The notes beneath the pieces were generated by a model. The model saw nothing but the letters and a program-made list of their open reading frames with translations, made no database searches and had not been told where the DNA came from. The position numbers and the translations under genes were made by a program. This document shows positions 6,887 through 6,924 of a stretch of DNA of 6,924 nucleotides, in pieces. The DNA comes from Campylobacteraceae bacterium (GTDB taxonomy: Bacteria; Campylobacterota; Campylobacteria; Campylobacterales; Sulfurovaceae): the NCBI GenBank assembly GCA_027031505.1, contig JALVQH010000046.1, positions 1-6,924 on the forward strand, in the 5' to 3' direction. How positions within the stretch are numbered: position 1 is the first letter of the stretch; every line of letters begins with the position of its first letter.

Positions 6887-6924
6887 GAAGAAAATATCAG
6901 TTTTTAGAGATTCCTGTGCTTTTT

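Larger units (their letters stand above)
6750..6924. other. Intergenic tail after the kinase gene
   Basis: These 175 bases run to the window edge and hold the two hairpins annotated within. A frame from ATG 6763 stays open to the edge (54 codons), but its GGAGGG touches the ATG and the frame is mostly hairpin sequence, so I do not call it a gene. No intrinsic terminator with a hairpin plus T-run is visible for the kinase operon. Confidence 0.5.

Noticed and set aside
6763..6924. Frame open from ATG 6763 to the window edge (54 codons)
   Set aside because: The GGAGGG abuts the ATG with no spacing, and both hairpins lie inside the frame, so the peptide is largely translated repeat.
1..6924. CRISPR array, toxin-antitoxin pair, prophage, tRNA or rRNA
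   Set aside because: No regularly spaced direct repeats, no integrase or transposase, no cloverleaf or rRNA-like sequence seen in the window.

Overview
The window holds four complete protein-coding genes, all on the + strand, in two blocks separated by a 318-base gap, plus three REP-like hairpins outside the genes. It is clearly bacterial: Shine-Dalgarno sequences lie before every gene, the genes are tightly packed, and they encode two-component and c-di-GMP signalling proteins. GC is moderate (a little over half by eye). A signal peptide, a periplasmic sensor and REP palindromes fit a Gram-negative bacterium. The style of the receiver/HD-GYP and multi-sensor kinase proteins, and a T-rich stretch before a TATACT box, would suit a Campylobacterota-like or other proteobacterial environmental organism. 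That placement is a weak inference.

Block 1 (28-1501) is a two-gene unit: a TetR/AcrR-family repressor followed 16 bases later by an eight-or-so-helix CPBP (CAAX-protease-like) membrane protein. The spacing suggests co-transcription and probably autoregulation of both by the TetR protein. The CPBP protein keeps the Glu-Glu pair and both later His motifs, but has His where Arg usually sits in motif 1.

The gap 1502-1819 contains a perfect 10-bp hairpin shortly after the CPBP stop codon and a possible promoter close to the next gene. I find no convincing gene in it.

Block 2 (1820-6749) is a signalling pair: a response regulator with an HD-GYP c-di-GMP phosphodiesterase output, then, 49 bases later, a 1276-residue BvgS/EvgS-like hybrid sensor kinase. 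The kinase has a signal peptide, three (not the usual two) tandem Venus-flytrap solute-binding domains, one membrane helix, HisKA, HATPase, a receiver, and a C-terminal HPt-like helical domain lacking the phosphoacceptor His. Only the middle flytrap keeps both signature amino-acid-contacting residues. The simplest model is a periplasmic small-molecule sensor that controls c-di-GMP breakdown through the adjacent regulator.

The tail 6750-6924 carries two more hairpins. One has a GTAG head typical of REP elements tied to RAYT transposases. The other has the same GGGA loop as the hairpin at 1552-1575, with compensated stem changes, so those two belong to one family. No wholly new system is evident. 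The most notable items are the triple-flytrap kinase with its degenerate HPt and the covarying hairpin family.
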